Source: Sutcliffiella horikoshii
GTDB lineage: Bacteria; Bacillota; Bacilli; Bacillales; Bacillaceae_I
Length of the DNA stretch: 64,000 nucleotides
Direction of reading: 5' to 3'
Assembly: GCF_002157855.1 (NCBI RefSeq)
Contig: NZ_CP020880.1
Coordinates: 1,116,001 to 1,180,000 of the forward strand
Shown here in pieces: positions 7,269 to 14,700 of this stretch. Made by a program: the position numbers and the translations under genes. Positions within the stretch are counted from its first letter, which is position 1. Each line of letters starts with the position of its first letter. The notes under the pieces are model-generated. The model was not told the origin of the DNA. It ran no database searches and was given only the letters and a program-made list of their open reading frames with translations.

Positions 7269-8499
7269 AGAATTGGATAAAAAGCTTCAAACATTGCCCA
7301 AGCCAAAACTAAGAGAAGAAACGAAGGATGTTTTACATCAAGTCATCATGGAATATAACGAAGGGGCGGTGCGGGTAGGATGGTGGCCAAAAGTAAGATC
7401 GGCCACTCTGTTGACGGTCAGTGTTCTTGCTATAGCATTATTCTCCTTTATCCTATTCACAGGTAACGAAGGGGAAGCTCCAAGATCCTCTGCGCCGGAG
7501 GAGAATTATTATGAGAATTATGTTTCTTACTTAGAATCTATCGAGGTGTATGACCAAATAGATGCTGACAAGGCATTTATTGGCAACAATAGTGCACTCG
7601 GCAAATATCACGGTCAAGTTTTGCCTGGTAAACACTATGCGAATGGAATGGAACTTCAAACAGACGAAGAACAGCCAATGGGAATCCACATGCACTATAA
7701 AGTGACAGAAGAGACGTCCGCTAAAGGTTTTGAGAAAGAAGTATTTCATGTTTCCAACCTTCCATGGACCATCACGTTTAATGCTACCGCATATTTTACA
7801 TTTTTCACAAATGGAGACTATGTTACATTCGATATTGATTATTATGGAGAAAATAGAAAATATACAATAACTAGATCCCAAATGGAAGATTTATATGGAC
7901 GCGACGTAAATGAGTTTGCAAAAGATCAAACTTTATGGAAACGAGAAGTTATGGAAAAGACACTCCAAGATGAAGAAAAGGTCCAAGATTTTATGGAGAA
8001 AATAAGGGTTTCCAATGCACTATCTGCTGATCCTGACAAAGAGGTGACATCATCCAAGGAATATGTAGAAGTGGATGGTAAAAAATATCTTGTCCCATCT
8101 GATATGCACACACCCCCTGTTAAGGGAGAAGAGAAAGAAGATATTTATTCTTTTAGCGATATGTTGTATGAGTTTTACGATAAAGGGTGGATGGAACAGG
8201 TACAGGTGGCAAGAAACTTTGATATGTGGGAAACCATTAAAGTCAGTGGTGAACTTCAGAGTATAGAATATGACATTACATCCAATCAATCGACCCTTAG
8301 CTTTGCTCCACAGCAATCGCATTTTATGGTTTTTGACGGTGATCTCACAACTGAATATCATCCAGGTGATACATTGTTATTTGAATTTCAATTTGTTCCA
8401 CTAATTGATGAGAGCTATGAGTTTGTTCATTTGGATTATGATGCGGCACTTCTTTCTGGGGAAGAATTGGACATTAACGAATATTTAATAGGTGAATAA
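7261..8499 (+). CDS. putative membrane-bound anti-sigma factor
   Basis: A 412-residue single-pass protein: about 45 cytoplasmic residues, one transmembrane helix (about 47-67), and a large extracytoplasmic domain. It starts at TTG 7261, overlapping the sigma gene by 8 nt, a strong sign of coupled synthesis. No zinc-binding HxxxCxxC anti-sigma motif is visible in the N-terminus. The role is therefore inferred from position and topology, as for RsiX-like proteins, rather than from a diagnostic motif. A terminator follows directly. Confidence 0.72.
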   Translation: MSKELDKKLQTLPKPKLREETKDVLHQVIMEYNEGAVRVGWWPKVRSATLLTVSVLAIALFSFILFTGNEGEAPRSSAPEENYYENYVSYLESIEVYDQIDADKAFIGNNSALGKYHGQVLPGKHYANGMELQTDEEQPMGIHMHYKVTEETSAKGFEKEVFHVSNLPWTITFNATAYFTFFTNGDYVTFDIDYYGENRKYTITRSQMEDLYGRDVNEFAKDQTLWKREVMEKTLQDEEKVQDFMEKIRVSNALSADPDKEVTSSKEYVEVDGKKYLVPSDMHTPPVKGEEKEDIYSFSDMLYEFYDKGWMEQVQVARNFDMWETIKVSGELQSIEYDITSNQSTLSFAPQQSHFMVFDGDLTTEYHPGDTLLFEFQFVPLIDESYEFVHLDYDAALLSGEELDINEYLIGE

Positions 8500-8509
8500 T
8501 GTAAATATA

Positions 8510-8542
8510 GAAGGACAACTGTAAGGGCAGTTGTTCTTTTTA
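8510..8542 (+). terminator. intrinsic terminator of sigma/anti-sigma operon
   Basis: GGACAACTG and CAGTTGTTC form a stem with a TAAGGG-type loop, followed by TTTTT. Confidence 0.8.
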
Positions 8543-8625
8543 AAACGTTCCAGAAAAAGATTAGAAATAATGGGTCATTTTTCTTTTTATCCCAAAAACA
8601 TCTATAAAAACCTAGAATAAAATAG

Positions 8626-8659
8626 TACAATAGTTGTGTAAACTAACCATACTATTGTA
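8626..8659 (+). promoter_or_regulatory. perfect 9-bp inverted repeat, possible operator
   Basis: TACAATAGT (8626-8634) and ACTATTGTA (8651-8659) are exact inverted repeats with a 16-bp gap, immediately before the ribosome binding site of the 49-aa gene. Either a repressor site or a hairpin that hides the translation start. Confidence 0.45.
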
Positions 8660-8672
8660 GGGGGTGTTGTAA

Positions 8673-8822
8673 ATGGAAGGAAAGCCAAATCATTATGATG
8701 GCAGTGTTCAAGTTGATATAAAAGAAAAAGTAACCGGAGATTTGAATGAGTCATTTGTACTAACTGACGATATGAGAAAGAATATCGGTGGTAATCCCTA
8801 TATCCTACATAATGAAGAATAA
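8673..8822 (+). CDS. hypothetical 49-aa protein
   Basis: A short ATG gene preceded by GGGGGTG 6 nt upstream and followed 13 nt later by a clear terminator. These bracket it as an independent transcript. The product begins MEGKPNHYDG, is acidic, has no membrane segment or Cys, and contains DIKEKVTGDLNESFV. I do not recognise a family. The inverted repeat just upstream suggests regulation. Confidence 0.55.
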   Translation: MEGKPNHYDGSVQVDIKEKVTGDLNESFVLTDDMRKNIGGNPYILHNEE

Positions 8823-8835
8823 AAGCTTTTCCAAA

Positions 8836-8872
8836 AGATTTGACAGGGATTAATGTCAGGTCTTTTTTTTTC
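8836..8872 (+). terminator. intrinsic terminator of 49-aa gene
   Basis: AGATTTGACA (8836-8845) pairs with TGTCAGGTCT (8854-8863) through two G-U wobbles, followed by a run of eight T. Confidence 0.8.
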
Positions 8873-8910
8873 GTGTGAGCAATTTACTTGCAAAATAGCT
8901 TAAGATTCAA

Positions 8911-8950
8911 TATTATTATCTCGAATTGATAATAATTTAATTCAAGATAG
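8911..8950 (+). promoter_or_regulatory. MhqR-like operator upstream of azoR
   Basis: TATCTCGAATT (8917-8927) is mirrored by AATTCAAGATA (8939-8949). A second perfect repeat, ATTATTATC (8912-8920) with GATAATAAT (8928-8936), is centred on TCGAATT. The half-site ATCTCGAA matches the known operator of the MarR-type quinone/azo-compound sensor MhqR of B. subtilis, whose regulon includes an azoreductase. Assignment is by motif and context. Confidence 0.55.
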
Positions 8951-9018
8951 TTGGTAAGTTATGCCTTTTGGTAGCACACTAAAAAAAACTAATTCAAACA
9001 AGAGAGGAAAGATACAAC

Positions 9019-9654
9019 ATGGCTAAAGTTTTATACATCACTGCACATCCACATGATGACACACTATCCTACAGCATGGCAGTAGGAAAGGCTTTTATTG
9101 ACACATACAAAGAGGCGAACCCATCAGATGAAATAGTTCATGTCGATCTTTACAAAGAACATATTCCGCATATTGATGCAGATGTTTTCAGCGGTTGGGG
9201 TAAATTGCAAACAGGCAAAGGATTTGAAGAGCTTTCTGAAGAAGAGAAGGGAAAAGTTAGCCGTCTGTCCGAGTTAACAGAACAGTTTATCGGAGCTGAT
9301 AAGTATGTGTTTGTAACACCACTTTGGAACTTCTCTTTCCCACCTGTAATGAAAGCATATTTAGATTCAGTAGCTGTTGCAGGTAAAACGTTCAAGTACA
9401 CAGCTGAAGGTCCAGTTGGATTATTGACTGACAAGAAAGCAATCCATATCCAGGCTCGCGGAGGCATTTATTCAGAAGGTCCAGCGGCCGGCATGGAAAT
9501 GGGACATCGCTACTTAACTGTGCTTATGCAATTCTTCGGGGTGCCATCTTTTGAAGGGTTGTTTGTAGAAGGTCATGCAGCAATGCCTGATAAAGCAGAT
9601 GAAATTAAAGCGGACGCGATTGCGCGTGCGAAAGATAAAGCACATACATTTTAA
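9019..9654 (+). CDS. azoR: FMN-dependent NADH-azoreductase
   Basis: A 211-residue flavodoxin-2 family homodimeric enzyme that reduces azo compounds and quinones with NADH, protecting against thiol-reactive electrophiles. The FMN-binding N-terminus ([19 protein letters not shown]), the flavin-contact segment [19 protein letters not shown] and the IQARGG loop are all present, and length is normal for AzoR. GAGAGGAAAG precedes the ATG. It is monocistronic, with an MhqR-like operator upstream and a terminator downstream. Confidence 0.92.
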   Translation: MAKVLYITAHPHDDTLSYSMAVGKAFIDTYKEANPSDEIVHVDLYKEHIPHIDADVFSGWGKLQTGKGFEELSEEEKGKVSRLSELTEQFIGADKYVFVTPLWNFSFPPVMKAYLDSVAVAGKTFKYTAEGPVGLLTDKKAIHIQARGGIYSEGPAAGMEMGHRYLTVLMQFFGVPSFEGLFVEGHAAMPDKADEIKADAIARAKDKAHTF

Positions 9655-9678
9655 TAATATTGTTTAAGCAACTGATTA

Positions 9679-9710
9679 ACCGGGTGGCTGGTAAGCTACC
9701 CGGTGTTATT
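9679..9710 (+). terminator. intrinsic terminator of azoR
   Basis: ACCGGGTGGCT (9679-9689) pairs with AGCTACCCGGT (9694-9704), one wobble; the T tract is short (GTTATTT). Confidence 0.7.
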
Positions 9711-9823
9711 TCAAATTTTCCCATCCACAAAAGTTCTCCAAACCTAAACCAACGTTCCTTTCCTTCAATCAATGCAAATGCTATAATGTATCGAAAAGAA
9801 TCTATACATAACATGGAGGCAAT

Positions 9824-10303
9824 ATGCTAACTTTTGAACAAAAGCTTGAAATTATAGAATCATTCCCGCAACTCACAAGAAAAGACGTATCTCTTAAACG
9901 GGTAAACTTCCAATATGAAGAAAGTCAAAGCGATAAGAAAAATGTAGTCTATCACTTGCATCCAAATGGCAATGGGTTTGTTTATGCCAAAGGGGTCAAA
10001 GGCTATAAGACTGACGATAAAGGCATGGTAAATATTCGTGAGTTTGGTGAAGAAGAACTGCGTGAACTGATCAATAAGTCCATTGAGTTACTAGGACGAG
10101 ATTATGAAGTGGAGACAGACCTTGAAACAGAAGCATTTGAGGAAGAACGTTGGGCAAATGATGAAGGACACTCTTTACATGTGGTTCAAGAAGACGATAT
10201 GTGGAATGTGTATGCTGGCAAAAATTTAGATGGAACATTTCCTTCCTATAATGAAGCAAAGCAGTACTTGATGGAAGAAGGATTCCGTAAGCGATATTAT
10301 TAA
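9824..10303 (+). CDS. hypothetical protein, 159 aa
   Basis: A soluble acidic protein with no signal peptide or transmembrane segment; I do not recognise its family. It contains an HLHPNGNGFVYAKGV segment of beta character and an acidic central region, and ends in a basic FRKRYY. An extended -10 (TGCTATAAT, ending at 9787) lies about 37 bp upstream of the ATG, and GGAGG precedes the start. It converges with ktrB and shares a bidirectional terminator with it. Confidence 0.75.
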   Translation: MLTFEQKLEIIESFPQLTRKDVSLKRVNFQYEESQSDKKNVVYHLHPNGNGFVYAKGVKGYKTDDKGMVNIREFGEEELRELINKSIELLGRDYEVETDLETEAFEEERWANDEGHSLHVVQEDDMWNVYAGKNLDGTFPSYNEAKQYLMEEGFRKRYY

Positions 10304-10307
10304 ACAA

Positions 10308-10339
10308 TTAAGGCTCCCCATTACAAAGGGGAGCCTTAA
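10308..10339. terminator. bidirectional terminator between 159-aa gene and ktrB
   Basis: TTAAGGCTCCCC (10308-10319) and GGGGAGCCTTAA (10328-10339) form a perfect 12-bp stem between convergent genes. Confidence 0.85.
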
Positions 10340-10342
10340 CAT

Positions 10343-11665
10343 TTATCCTGTAAGCAGGTCCTCGTTTGGATATCGTACCTTTGACAGTTTTGGTTTTGCT
10401 AAGGAATAGGCCAATGTCAAAGGTCCCAGTTTTCCAAGCAACATGATGAAAACAATAACGCATTTTCCGATGTCTGTTAAATTTCCGGTAATCCCCATGG
10501 ATAATCCAACCGTACCAAATGCGGAAATCACTTCAAATAATAATAAAAGAAAGTCTGCTTGTTCGGTTATCGTCAAGATGAACAAAGAGAAGAAAATAAA
10601 TAAAATACTAATGGTTGAAATCGCAAGAGCTTTTACTACATAGTTTTGGTGTATAGAACGATTGAAAATGACTATTTCACGTTTGCCCTTTATGAAAGTG
10701 TTCACAGCTAATATGATGATAATAAATGTTGTTAATTTAATTCCCCCACCTGTTGAAGTACTTCCTGCTCCTATAAACATAAGCAGAAGCGTCCACATAA
10801 TGGAGGAGGTTTCCATGGCCCCGATATCAATCGTGTTAAAGCCGGCGGTTCGAGTGGTAACCGCTTGGAAATAGGCGGCCCATATTTTTTCGATGAAAGT
10901 AAAGTTTCCTAGAGTGCTAGGGTTAAAGTATTCCAAAACAAAAAATACAAACATGGCAAGTATATTGATCCCCAATGTTCCGAATAGCATAATCTTTGTA
11001 TGAAGGGTAAGTCTGCGAAATTCTTTTGTGTACCACAGATCTGTCAACACTGTAAACCCTATCCCCCCGATGATGAAAAGAAAAGAAATCACAATGTTTA
11101 CAACAGGATCACCTACATATTGCATCAAGCTATCTGACCAAATGGAAAAACCGGCATTGTTGAAGGCGGAAATGGCGTGAAAGACACTAAAGTAAAAACC
11201 GTCCCACCATCCATATTCAGGAATCCATCGATAGGACAGCAGTAATACGGCAATTCCTTCAATTAGGAAAGAGAATATAATAATTCTTCTGACCAGTAAG
11301 ATGATTCCCCCGACGGATGTTTGGTTGAGTGCCTGTTGTAATATCAACCTTTCCTGAAAGCCAATTTTTTTGCCTAACATAATAAAAATCAATACTGCGA
11401 ATGTCATGATACCAATTCCGCCTACTTGTATAAGAAACAAGATGACAATTTGGCCAAACAAAGTATATGCTGTTCCAGTATCCACTACAGCAAGCCCTGT
11501 CACTGTCATTGCAGAGGTAGCAGTAAATAGGGCATCAACCAGTGTGATGGATTCAGTAGTGGAAACCGGCAATTTCAATAATAACGTCCCTAATAATCCG
11601 AAAAAAATGAATACAACAATTAAAAGCTGCGGCGGACTTAGTTTAATAAAAGGACGGCGCCACAT
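10343..11665 (-). CDS. ktrB: Ktr K+ uptake channel subunit KtrB (TrkH family)
   Basis: A 440-residue membrane subunit of the Na+-dependent K+ uptake system Ktr. It has four M1-P-M2 repeats; the selectivity-filter glycines are visible in TVTGLA, NAGFSI, TAGFNT and TVGLSM. Its ATG lies 2 nt after the stop of ktrA, so the two are co-translated. In B. subtilis the linked pair is ktrAB, while ktrC and ktrD are unlinked, hence the name. The c-di-AMP riboswitch upstream of ktrA controls both. Confidence 0.92.
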   Translation of the reverse strand: MWRRPFIKLSPPQLLIVVFIFFGLLGTLLLKLPVSTTESITLVDALFTATSAMTVTGLAVVDTGTAYTLFGQIVILFLIQVGGIGIMTFAVLIFIMLGKKIGFQERLILQQALNQTSVGGIILLVRRIIIFSFLIEGIAVLLLSYRWIPEYGWWDGFYFSVFHAISAFNNAGFSIWSDSLMQYVGDPVVNIVISFLFIIGGIGFTVLTDLWYTKEFRRLTLHTKIMLFGTLGINILAMFVFFVLEYFNPSTLGNFTFIEKIWAAYFQAVTTRTAGFNTIDIGAMETSSIMWTLLLMFIGAGSTSTGGGIKLTTFIIIILAVNTFIKGKREIVIFNRSIHQNYVVKALAISTISILFIFFSLFILTITEQADFLLLLFEVISAFGTVGLSMGITGNLTDIGKCVIVFIMLLGKLGPLTLAYSLAKPKLSKVRYPNEDLLTG

Positions 11666-11667
11666 GG

Positions 11668-12324
11668 TTAGATACCCACATCTTCAAATCGATGAATGTC
11701 TTCGTTACGACCGAGAATTATCAGTAAATCCCCCTCACGAATAACTTCATCTGCTGCAGGGGAGATAATAATATCACCGTCTCTTTGTATCCCAATAAGT
11801 GTACAACCGAATTTTGCGCGTAGATCCAAATCGGTCAAGCTTTTATTACTTACTTTTTTTGATGCAAAAAGCTCGGCAATACTATGGTTGTTGGATAATT
11901 CGATATAGTCGAAGATTTTATCTGAAACGACATGGTGGGCAACTCTTTTGGCCATATCTCGCTCTGGCTGGATGATTCTGTCCACGCCGATTTTCTCCAA
12001 TACTTTTTGGTGGTATTTATTAGTAGCTTTTACCCACACTTGTTTTATTCCCATTTCCTTTAGAAGCAGGCTTGTAAGAATACTTGATTCAATGTCATCC
12101 CCCATAGATACAATTGCATGATCGAAATTGCGGATTCCCAAGGAGTTAAGTGTAGCTTCGTCTGTTGCGTTGGCCTGAACAGCATGTGTGGCATATTCAC
12201 TTATTTTGTTAATGTTGTCTTCGTCTTTGTCGATGGCGAGTACTTCTACACCCAGTGTGGAGAACTCTTCTACGATGCTGCCTCCGAAACGGCCCAATCC
12301 AATGACAACAAATTGCTTCTTCAT
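11668..12324 (-). CDS. ktrA: Ktr K+ uptake regulatory subunit KtrA (RCK domain)
   Basis: A 218-residue cytoplasmic gating ring subunit. The RCK_N domain starts with the nucleotide-binding FVVIGLGRFGGSIVEEF (ATP/ADP in this family), followed by the AIDKDEDN acidic strand end. The C-terminal RCK_C domain is seen at GCTLIGIQRDGDIIISPAAD. RCK_C of KtrA/KtrC is a known c-di-AMP receptor, so the same nucleotide acts on both RNA and protein. I chose ATG 12324, with AAGGAA upstream. The in-frame extension to 12393 runs into the leader terminator and is not real. Confidence 0.93.
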   Translation of the reverse strand: MKKQFVVIGLGRFGGSIVEEFSTLGVEVLAIDKDEDNINKISEYATHAVQANATDEATLNSLGIRNFDHAIVSMGDDIESSILTSLLLKEMGIKQVWVKATNKYHQKVLEKIGVDRIIQPERDMAKRVAHHVVSDKIFDYIELSNNHSIAELFASKKVSNKSLTDLDLRAKFGCTLIGIQRDGDIIISPAADEVIREGDLLIILGRNEDIHRFEDVGI

Positions 12325-12362
12325 GTTTATTCCTTCTCTCTTGAAAAATAGGTGAGGGTTTT

Positions 12363-12413
12363 GAAAAAAATCAGAAAGAGACCATCTTTGCAACTCAAAG
12401 AATGGTCTCTTTT
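12363..12413 (-). terminator. terminator of the c-di-AMP riboswitch
   Basis: On the minus strand AAAGAGACCATTCTTTG pairs with CAAAGATGGTCTCTTT around a 5-nt loop (plus coordinates 12375-12412), followed by CTGATTTTTTTC. Confidence 0.88.
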
Positions 12414-12431
12414 ATAACGATCAGACCCTTC

Positions 12432-12572
12432 TCTCAATACGCTTACGAGGTTAGCTGTCGGGTTAGAGGATGAGAGTCCTCTTCGTATAAGTACGATTCA
12501 CCCCAAGATATGCCGAAATTATCAGGATATCAATATGGTTCCCCCGCTCTGTAAAGATTAAGCAATAGGTTA
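12432..12572 (-). ncRNA. ydaO-yuaA (c-di-AMP) riboswitch
   Basis: Read on the minus strand the leader contains the class landmarks in order: GGGGGAACC (12538-12546), GGGGTGAAT (12496-12504), GACTCTCATCC, and GACAGCTAACCTCGTAAGCG (about 12443-12462). The ends pair loosely through TTGCTTA and TAAGCG. This class binds c-di-AMP and shuts off K+ uptake; the terminator just downstream supports an OFF switch. It is named partly after yuaA, the B. subtilis ktrA. Confidence 0.95.
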
Positions 12573-12595
12573 AAATGTATAGAATGATGATACTT

Positions 12596-12624
12596 AATTT
12601 ACTCCCCTTTTTTCACTTCGTCAA
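12596..12624 (-). promoter_or_regulatory. sigma-A promoter of ktrAB leader
   Basis: On the minus strand TTGACG (plus 12619-12624), a 17-bp spacer and TAAATT (plus 12596-12601), about 25 bp before the riboswitch. Confidence 0.75.
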
Positions 12625-12744
12625 TAGATAATTTGTAAAAAACATGTAAAGCGTTTTCAACTTAATCTATGGAAGAAAAATATCCTTATCAAAAAATAAT
12701 TAACACGGAGAGTGTAAGATAGTACTTTATTAAGATAAAATTGC

Positions 12745-12750
12745 TATAAT
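12745..12750 (+). promoter_or_regulatory. extended -10 promoter for TVP38-like gene
   Basis: TTGCTATAAT gives a TGn-extended consensus -10 box; no good -35 is seen at the right distance. Transcription from about 12757 would leave a ~34-nt leader before the G-rich Shine-Dalgarno at 12776-12783. Confidence 0.55.
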
Positions 12751-12910
12751 TAGTTAAGAGACTTTAGGATCTGGCAGGGGGGGAGCATTCATACACACTC
12801 AAAAAATTTGGAGGATATTAACCTTCATACTGGTAGTATGTTCATTAGTTTGGGTTGTTCAAACAGAGTGGTTTTCCATTTTTAAAAGTGGCGATATTGA
12901 ACAAATTCAA

Positions 12911-13471
12911 ATGATGTTAGAAGAGGAAATATATTTCTTGTTATTACTGACCTTCTCCTTAATGCTAATCCAAAACTTGTTCACACTCATACCGATTGTA
13001 GGGATAATAGTTATTAATATTGCCTTGTTTGGACTGGTATGCGGATATATATGGAGTCTAGCTACAAGCTTGATTGGCGCACTTGTCGCTTTCGTCGTAT
13101 TTCGGTATTGGTTCCAATCGCTCCTTATCAACAAGGTGAAAAAATCATATCTAGAAAAGTTGGAACAGAATGGTGTTTTTTTCGTTTTATTATTGCGATT
13201 GATCCCATTTGTTCCATCTAGCTTAATAAATATAACGGGTGGGGTGAGTTCCATCAGGTTAATGCCCTTTCTGACAGCTACCTTTATCGGAAATGCACTT
13301 TATTTATTATTACTAAGTTTTGTAGCTAACGGGTTATTATCAGCAGACATTGAGGGCTATATGCTCGTTGCATTATTGATTGCAATATTGCCGAGTATTT
13401 ATCTGTACCGATATCTTAAACAGAAAAGCGGTTTAGCAGAAAATGAGAAAAGAAAAGTAAGAGGCGGCTAA
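12911..13471 (+). CDS. TVP38/TMEM64 (VTT-domain) membrane protein
   Basis: A VTT/SNARE-associated family membrane protein with 4-5 helices; the motif region FVLLLRLIPFVPSSLINITG is characteristic, followed by ATFIGNAL. The first canonical start is ATG 12911, but it has no ribosome binding site. The frame stays open upstream to 12758 and encodes a convincing extra helix (ILTFILVVCSLVWVVQTEWF). Strong SD-like runs lie at 12776-12783 and 12810-12814, but the in-frame codons near them are ATA and CTG, not ATG/GTG/TTG. The true N-terminus is probably 30-40 residues longer, either through a rare start codon or because of a base error in the poly-G run. Family members act in lipid or small-molecule flux across the membrane. 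Confidence 0.8.
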   Translation: MMLEEEIYFLLLLTFSLMLIQNLFTLIPIVGIIVINIALFGLVCGYIWSLATSLIGALVAFVVFRYWFQSLLINKVKKSYLEKLEQNGVFFVLLLRLIPFVPSSLINITGGVSSIRLMPFLTATFIGNALYLLLLSFVANGLLSADIEGYMLVALLIAILPSIYLYRYLKQKSGLAENEKRKVRGG

Positions 13472-13503
13472 AAAAAGACCGGGCAATTTCGCCCGGTCTT
13501 TTT
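13472..13503. terminator. intrinsic terminator after TVP38-like gene
   Basis: AAAAAGACCGGGC and GCCCGGTCTTTTT form a perfect stem (13472-13484 with 13491-13503). Confidence 0.88.
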
Positions 13504-13531
13504 GTCTAAGGATAAGAAAGTATAAAATACT

Positions 13532-13654
13532 GTTGATTTCCGTTCCAGGCGCTTCGCTTGCCTGCGGGCGGTCCGTGAGCCTCCTCACTCCGTTGCGGGG
13601 TCTCACCTGTCCCTTCCTCCCGCGGGCGTCTGCGCGCCTTCCACTCCAATCAAC
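13532..13654 (-). repeat. SRE1, structured dispersed repeat, minus orientation
   Basis: A ~123-bp unit bounded by GTTGATT and AATCAAC. Read on the minus strand it nests GGCGC/GCGCC, GCGGG/CCCGC and GTGAG/CTCAC, with apical CCGCAACGG. It is preceded on the plus strand by ATAAGAAAGTATAAAAT, a leader shared with SRE4, SRE6 and SRE7. No coding potential: the open frames here recur in every copy only because the repeat does. Confidence 0.85.
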
Positions 13655-13815
13655 AAGGTGACTTCATTCACTAAAGGGTTTGTGTAATGGCATCTACCCG
13701 GTTTAACTGATAAAGAATTAACGTTAGTTTTCGTGATTTTCAGCTGTGGATTGGAGCAAATGACGGAGACTCCTGTGGGGGAGTAGCGGCAATGTTGAGA
13801 CCCCGCAGCGAAGGA

Positions 13816-14032
13816 GGCCACTGAAAAACCTAGTAACCTATCTTTTGGATAATTTATAGCTGTTGATTGAAGCAATAGGCGAAGACTCCTACGGGGGAGT
13901 AGCGACAATGTTGAGACCCCGCAGGGCGTAGCCCGAGGAGGCTCAAGATCGCCCCGTGGAAAGCGAAGCCGTTTGCGGAAATCAACAGCGGTGTCTTAAA
14001 AAAATCTAACATCAAAGACTTTTTCAGTGGCC
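13816..14032 (+). mobile_element. 217-bp MITE-like unit inserted in SRE2
   Basis: Terminal inverted repeats GGCCACTGAAAAA (13816-13828) and TTTTTCAGTGGCC (14020-14032) are exact over 13 bp. The interior carries a complete SRE and AT-rich shoulders; there is no open reading frame. A second copy of about 95% identity lies at 52283-52498, also inside an SRE apical loop. No transposase is present in the window, so movement would need help in trans. Confidence 0.7.
13859..13989 (+). repeat. SRE3, structured repeat carried inside the inserted unit
   Basis: Bounded by a perfect 10-bp pair, GCTGTTGATT and AATCAACAGC. Inner stems are ACGGGG/CCCCGT and TTGAG/CTCAA, with apical hairpin GGGCGTAGCCC. Stem TTGAG/CTCAA against GTGAG/CTCAC in minus-type copies is a compensated base-pair change. 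Confidence 0.85.
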
Positions 14033-14132
14033 ACCAGCGAAGCGAGGAGGCTCAAGGTCGCCCCACGCAAAGCGCAGCCATTTGCGGAAAGGAACGGCGG
14101 CGATAAACCAATAACAGAGGTTTTTACTTTTA

Positions 14133-14170
14133 AAGAACCTGGCGAAAATTCCGCCAGGTTCTTGTTTTGT
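14133..14170. terminator. bidirectional terminator at right end of repeat block
   Basis: AAGAACCTGGCG (14133-14144) and CGCCAGGTTCTT (14152-14163) form a perfect 12-bp stem with a T-rich tail; it also serves the convergent 121-aa gene. Confidence 0.85.
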
Positions 14171-14178
14171 TTTATCGG

Positions 14179-14544
14179 TTATTCGTTCCGCCTAACTTTG
14201 CGCTGGTAGAAAATAAAGATAGGTAGTGGGATGATAATCCATCCAAAACTCTTAATCAATGTATTCCAGGCCATTTCTCTGTTCCGCTCTTTCTCTTGAG
14301 AGACGACTGTGTTATATTCGTTAAGCAATTCGTCGTCATCAATTTCAGGCTGAGAAATCGGTTTGCCTGATTCATCATATTTTGTTTTGTTGGCGATTTT
14401 CATCTCCTTATATTCGCTATAAGTTTGATAATAGCTGGAAGGGGAAACAATATCTGCAATTGCCATGAATGCTGCGACACTTCCTCCAATGGTCATCATT
14501 AAGGTCATAAACAATATTACATAATAATAGACTACTCGTATCAT
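14179..14544 (-). CDS. hypothetical two-span membrane protein
   Basis: A 121-residue protein with an N-terminal helix (about 6-30), a hydrophilic acidic loop of about 60 residues, and a second helix near the end (GWIIIPLPIFIFY) with a short basic tail. I do not recognise the family. AAGGAGC precedes the ATG. It stands alone, divergent from the following operon. Confidence 0.75.
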   Translation of the reverse strand: MIRVVYYYVILFMTLMMTIGGSVAAFMAIADIVSPSSYYQTYSEYKEMKIANKTKYDESGKPISQPEIDDDELLNEYNTVVSQEKERNREMAWNTLIKSFGWIIIPLPIFIFYQRKVRRNE

Positions 14545-14700
14545 ACTAATGCTCCTTTCTAATCAATAATGGAAGACCTTCCTAAGAACCTCACGAAATC
14601 ATGATTTAGGGCTACTAATAAGATATTTCGAAAATGAAACTTATAGAATTGAAAAAACGTAAGAATAGAAAAGAATGAAGAGGGGAAGGAGGTATTATAA

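Larger units (their letters stand above)
13743..14099 (+). repeat. SRE2, structured repeat interrupted by a 217-bp insertion
   Basis: The two halves (13743-13815 and 14033-14099) together form one plus-orientation SRE (GCTGTGGATT start; TTTGCGGAAAGGAACGGC end). The split is at the apical loop, and CAGCGAAG-GAGG is present on both sides of the insertion (13806-13817 and 14035-14047), consistent with target-site duplication. Confidence 0.75.

Noticed and set aside
13532-14099. Open frames in the SRE blocks (for example 13603-13908, 17497-17730, 52187-52375)
   Set aside because: The same peptide strings recur at every SRE because the DNA repeats. They lack ribosome binding sites, and the pattern of conservation is that of paired stems, not codons.
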